A DNA stretch of 44,163 nucleotides, taken from assembly GCF_003129965.1 (NCBI RefSeq), contig NZ_NRCJ01000020.1, forward strand, positions 1-44,163, in the 5' to 3' direction. Of this stretch, positions 42,247-44,163 are shown one piece after another. Position 1 is the first letter of the stretch. Every line of letters begins with the position of its first letter. Source of the stretch: Aggregatibacter kilianii. GTDB taxonomy: Bacteria; Pseudomonadota; Gammaproteobacteria; Enterobacterales; Pasteurellaceae. The position numbers and the translations under genes were made by a program. The notes beneath the pieces were generated by a model. It ran no database searches. It was not told the origin of the DNA and was given only the letters and a program-made list of their open reading frames with translations.

Positions 42247-43557
42247 TTAACCTATCCATATAAATTTAATCAAGAACAATACAGAAACCACCCAAACCGG
42301 GGCGTTAACTTCACGCCAACGTCCTGTTCCCACTTTCATCGCGCAATAGCTGATGAAACCGAAGGCGATCCCCTCCGTGATGGAGTATGTAAATGGCATC
42401 ATGGCGGCGGTAATAAAGGCGGGGGTGGCTTCCGTTAGGTCGTCCCACTGCACTTTAATTAAGCTGGATGCCATTAAAATACCCACATAAACTAACGCAC
42501 CTGCCGTCGCATACGCCGGCACCATGCCCGCTAATGGCGAGAAGAAGATGGTTAGCAAAAACAACAATCCGACCACAACCGCCGTCATGCCCGTACGTCC
42601 GCCCACAGAAACACCCGCGCCGCTTTCGATGTAGGTACTGATGGCAGAGGTGCCGATATAAGAACCGACCACTGCGCTGGCACTGTCCACATACAAAGCT
42701 TGTTTCATTTTCGGGAAACGCCCTTTTTCATCACTGAAGCCCGCTTTGTCGGTTACGCCTAATAAGGTGCCGGAAGAGTCGAATAAATTTACCAATAAGA
42801 AAGAGAAAATAATGCCGATCAGTGCAGTATCTAACGCGCCTGCGATGTCAACCTGCCCTACCACTTGAGTTAATGGCGGCGGCATGGAAACCAGGCTGTG
42901 GAACGCCACGTTTGGATCAAAATACAAGGCAAGTGCGGTCACTGCAGCGATTGAAATTAACACGCCGGAATAAATATTGCGTGCCGCCAATACCACGATA
43001 ATAAAGAAGCCGAGAATGCCAAGTAGTACTTGCGGGCTGTGTAAATCGCCCAAGGCAACTAAGGTTTGCGGGTTCGCAACCACCAACCCCATATTTTTAA
43101 AGCCGATTAAGGCGATAAAGAAACCGATACCCGCGCCGATACCCACACGCAAACTGAGCGGAATAGACGCCATCAACCAATAACGGATTTGGAAAATGGT
43201 TAATAACAATAAGCCGACGGAGCCCCAGAAAATCGTGCCCATGCCCACCTGCCAAGAATAGCCGAGCTTGCCCACCACCACATAAGCAAAGAACGCATTC
43301 AAGCCCATTGCCGGCGCCAACGCGATGGGTAAATTACTGAACAAGCCCATGGCGATCGTGCCAAAACCGGCGATTAAACAGGTGGTCACGAATACGACTT
43401 GCTTATCCATCCCCGCATCACCCAACACGGACGGGTTCACGAAGACAATATAGACCATGGTGAAAAAGGTGGTGATCCCGGCAATAATTTCGGTTTTTGT
43501 CGAGGTTCCTTTTTCGTTTAATTTAAAGAATTTTTGTAGAAAAGATTGATTTTCCAT
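42247..43557 (-). CDS. purP: Adenine-type purine permease (AzgA/NCS2 family)
   Basis: A proton-coupled inner-membrane nucleobase transporter with about 13 hydrophobic segments. The 436-residue protein matches E. coli PurP more than GhxP/GhxQ: TEIIAGITTFFTMVYIVFVN, LAPAMGLNAFFAYVVVG, NLFDSSGTLLGVTDKAGF, STYIESGAGVSVGGRTG and the C-terminal FTYSITEGIAFGFISYC. This favours adenine, with some uncertainty. The start at 43557 (MENQSFLQ) is behind GGAAA; an in-frame TTG at 43569 is unsupported. An uptake signal lies at about 42932. I see no purine-riboswitch or PurR-like site in the gap up to the tRNA gene. Confidence 0.9.
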   Translation of the reverse strand: MENQSFLQKFFKLNEKGTSTKTEIIAGITTFFTMVYIVFVNPSVLGDAGMDKQVVFVTTCLIAGFGTIAMGLFSNLPIALAPAMGLNAFFAYVVVGKLGYSWQVGMGTIFWGSVGLLLLTIFQIRYWLMASIPLSLRVGIGAGIGFFIALIGFKNMGLVVANPQTLVALGDLHSPQVLLGILGFFIIVVLAARNIYSGVLISIAAVTALALYFDPNVAFHSLVSMPPPLTQVVGQVDIAGALDTALIGIIFSFLLVNLFDSSGTLLGVTDKAGFSDEKGRFPKMKQALYVDSASAVVGSYIGTSAISTYIESGAGVSVGGRTGMTAVVVGLLFLLTIFFSPLAGMVPAYATAGALVYVGILMASSLIKVQWDDLTEATPAFITAAMMPFTYSITEGIAFGFISYCAMKVGTGRWREVNAPVWVVSVLFLIKFIWIG

Positions 43558-43716
43558 TGCGATTTCCAATCAGAGACAAAATAAAAACGATGAAAAACAG
43601 AATCATAAGAAAGGTGTTTTTCCGGCTGATTTTAGCAAAAGATCAGAGAGAGTTCGACCGGTTTGGAGAAATAAAAAATGAAATTAAATAGGAGTGAATC
43701 GTAAGAAAAGATAAGA

Positions 43717-43793
43717 TGGTGCGACCGGCTGGACTCGAACCAGTGACCCCCACCATGTCAAGGTGGTGCTCTAACCAACTGAGCTACGGTCGC
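43717..43793 (-). tRNA. tRNA-Val (anticodon GAC)
   Basis: The minus strand gives a 77-nt tRNA with CCA encoded. The acceptor GCGACCG pairs with CGGTCGC. The D arm contains AGCTCAGTTGGTTAGAGC. The anticodon stem CCACC/GGTGG holds the loop TTGACAT with GAC at 34-36. The T arm contains GGTTCGAGTC. The body is close to E. coli tRNA-Val(GAC). Confidence 0.97.
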
Positions 43794-43809
43794 AATGAAA
43801 AGTGCGCTA

Positions 43810-43838
43810 ATGATAGCTAGCTTTTCGGGTTAAAACAA
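43810..43838 (-). promoter_or_regulatory. Promoter of tRNA-Val
   Basis: On the minus strand TTGTTT (43838-43833) and TATCAT (43815-43810) are separated by 17 bp. Transcription would start about 10 nt before the mature tRNA. Confidence 0.55.
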
Positions 43839-43929
43839 GTTTTTTATTTGATTACGTTGATGACTGCAAAAAAATTAACCAGTTCATTATGAAGATAAAA
43901 AACGCAGAAAAAACAAACCGCACTTTGAT

Positions 43930-44163
43930 CTACACCCCAAAAGTTGGACACCCAAACCAACTCATTAAGGTGCAGATTTGTATGGGCAAACATTATTCAA
44001 TCGAATTCAAACATCACATCATTAAACTGATTTTAGAATCACATTGGGGCATTCGTGAGGTCGCCCAACGATTTCACATCGCCTCCCATTCTTCCGTCGT
44101 GGCTTGGTTGCAACGCTTTGAAAAATACGGTATCAATGGGCTTTCCCGTCAATATTATCAACC
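43930..44163 (+). mobile_element. IS3-family element, 5' end (partial)
   Basis: The left terminal repeat starts near 43930 (TACACCCCAAAAGTTGGACA). It differs at about two of 20 positions from the inverse of the right end at 150-169. The element runs past the window edge. It has the same orientation as the left fragment, so the two flank the region as direct repeats. It inserted just after an uptake signal (43917-43925), upstream of the tRNA-Val promoter. Confidence 0.85.
43982..44163 (+). CDS. IS3-family OrfA helix-turn-helix protein, N-terminal 60 residues (partial)
   Basis: The frame starting MGKHYSIEFKHHIIKLILES and continuing WGIREVAQRF, SSVVAWLQRFEKYG is the N-terminal HTH of an IS150/InsJ-type OrfA, which binds the terminal repeats and makes the OrfAB transposase by frameshifting with OrfB. 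The conserved helix-turn-helix (REVAQRFHIASHSSVVAWL) is intact. The remainder, including the frameshift site, lies outside. The ATG at 43982 is used because it is first in frame with an upstream AAGGTG. Confidence 0.85.
   Translation, partial: MGKHYSIEFKHHIIKLILESHWGIREVAQRFHIASHSSVVAWLQRFEKYGINGLSRQYYQ

Noticed and set aside
43558..43716. Purine riboswitch or PurR operator upstream of purP
   Set aside because: No conserved purine-riboswitch core and no ACGCAAACG-type palindrome could be found in the gap.

Overview
The window is a stretch of Pasteurellaceae chromosome, most likely Aggregatibacter (A. aphrophilus / A. segnis / A. actinomycetemcomitans group). The strongest evidence is about 40 copies of the Hin-type DNA uptake signal sequence AAGTGCGGT / ACCGCACTT, about one per kilobase. 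Many are paired as the arms of transcription terminators. Gene order and protein similarity (moa operon with a Moco riboswitch, TorY/TorZ pair, sspAB, recBD, fhuCDB) fit the same family. Both edges lie inside IS3-family (IS150-like) elements in the same orientation with matching terminal repeats. The piece therefore probably ends where an assembly broke at repeats, or is flanked by direct copies of one IS.

Layout from left to right. 1-169: the 3' end of an IS, 8 bp from bioD. 178-2211: bioD and an Mlc-like ROK regulator on the minus strand. 2409-3812: asnS on the plus strand. 3979-5075: sspBA, minus. 5273-7522: moaACDE, minus, behind a Moco riboswitch, with yvcK/ybhK divergent to it (7885-8868). 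8932-9924: a RhuM-Fic protein. 10106-10810: pepE. 10898-17207: a divergent block with a PrpF-like isomerase, a DASS carboxylate transporter and a GntR regulator on the minus strand, and acnB on the plus strand. 17320-18768: thiI. 19072-22719: torY-torZ, an S-/N-oxide reductase system behind a perfect FNR site. 22753-24264: palindromic repeats and two small accessory proteins. 24471-25928: a second DASS transporter. 26117-26574: a YefM/RelE-like toxin-antitoxin pair whose toxin has an internal deletion. 26665-27613: a gene remnant and a Sel1-repeat secreted protein with a premature stop. 27676-28461: truA. 28656-34582: fhuCDB and a TonB-dependent receptor. 34789-35626: rpsI-rplM. 35851-43557: purP-ychN-recB-recD-small zinc-ribbon protein. 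43717-43793: tRNA-Val(GAC). 43930 to the end: the start of the second IS.

How the parts work together. The moa operon makes molybdopterin, which the molybdoenzyme TorZ needs; TorZ is fed by the pentaheme cytochrome TorY and is probably induced without oxygen through FNR. The fhu cluster imports hydroxamate-type siderophore iron, probably under Fur. The prpF-DASS-gntR-acnB block looks like a self-contained pathway for taking up and isomerising a tricarboxylate. I propose trans-aconitate or a related acid: no prpC, prpB or acnD is present, and both transcription units carry a shared operator-like decamer, TAGTCATATA. This is the best candidate here for an under-described system.

Most of the window is ordinary conserved gene content. 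The unusual points are the putative tricarboxylate locus, the zinc-less Mlc homologue, the deleted RelE toxin, the broken Sel1 gene, the YjbR plus EVE-like fusion, the uptake signals built into signal-peptide codons and competing hairpins, and the palindromic intergenic repeats.
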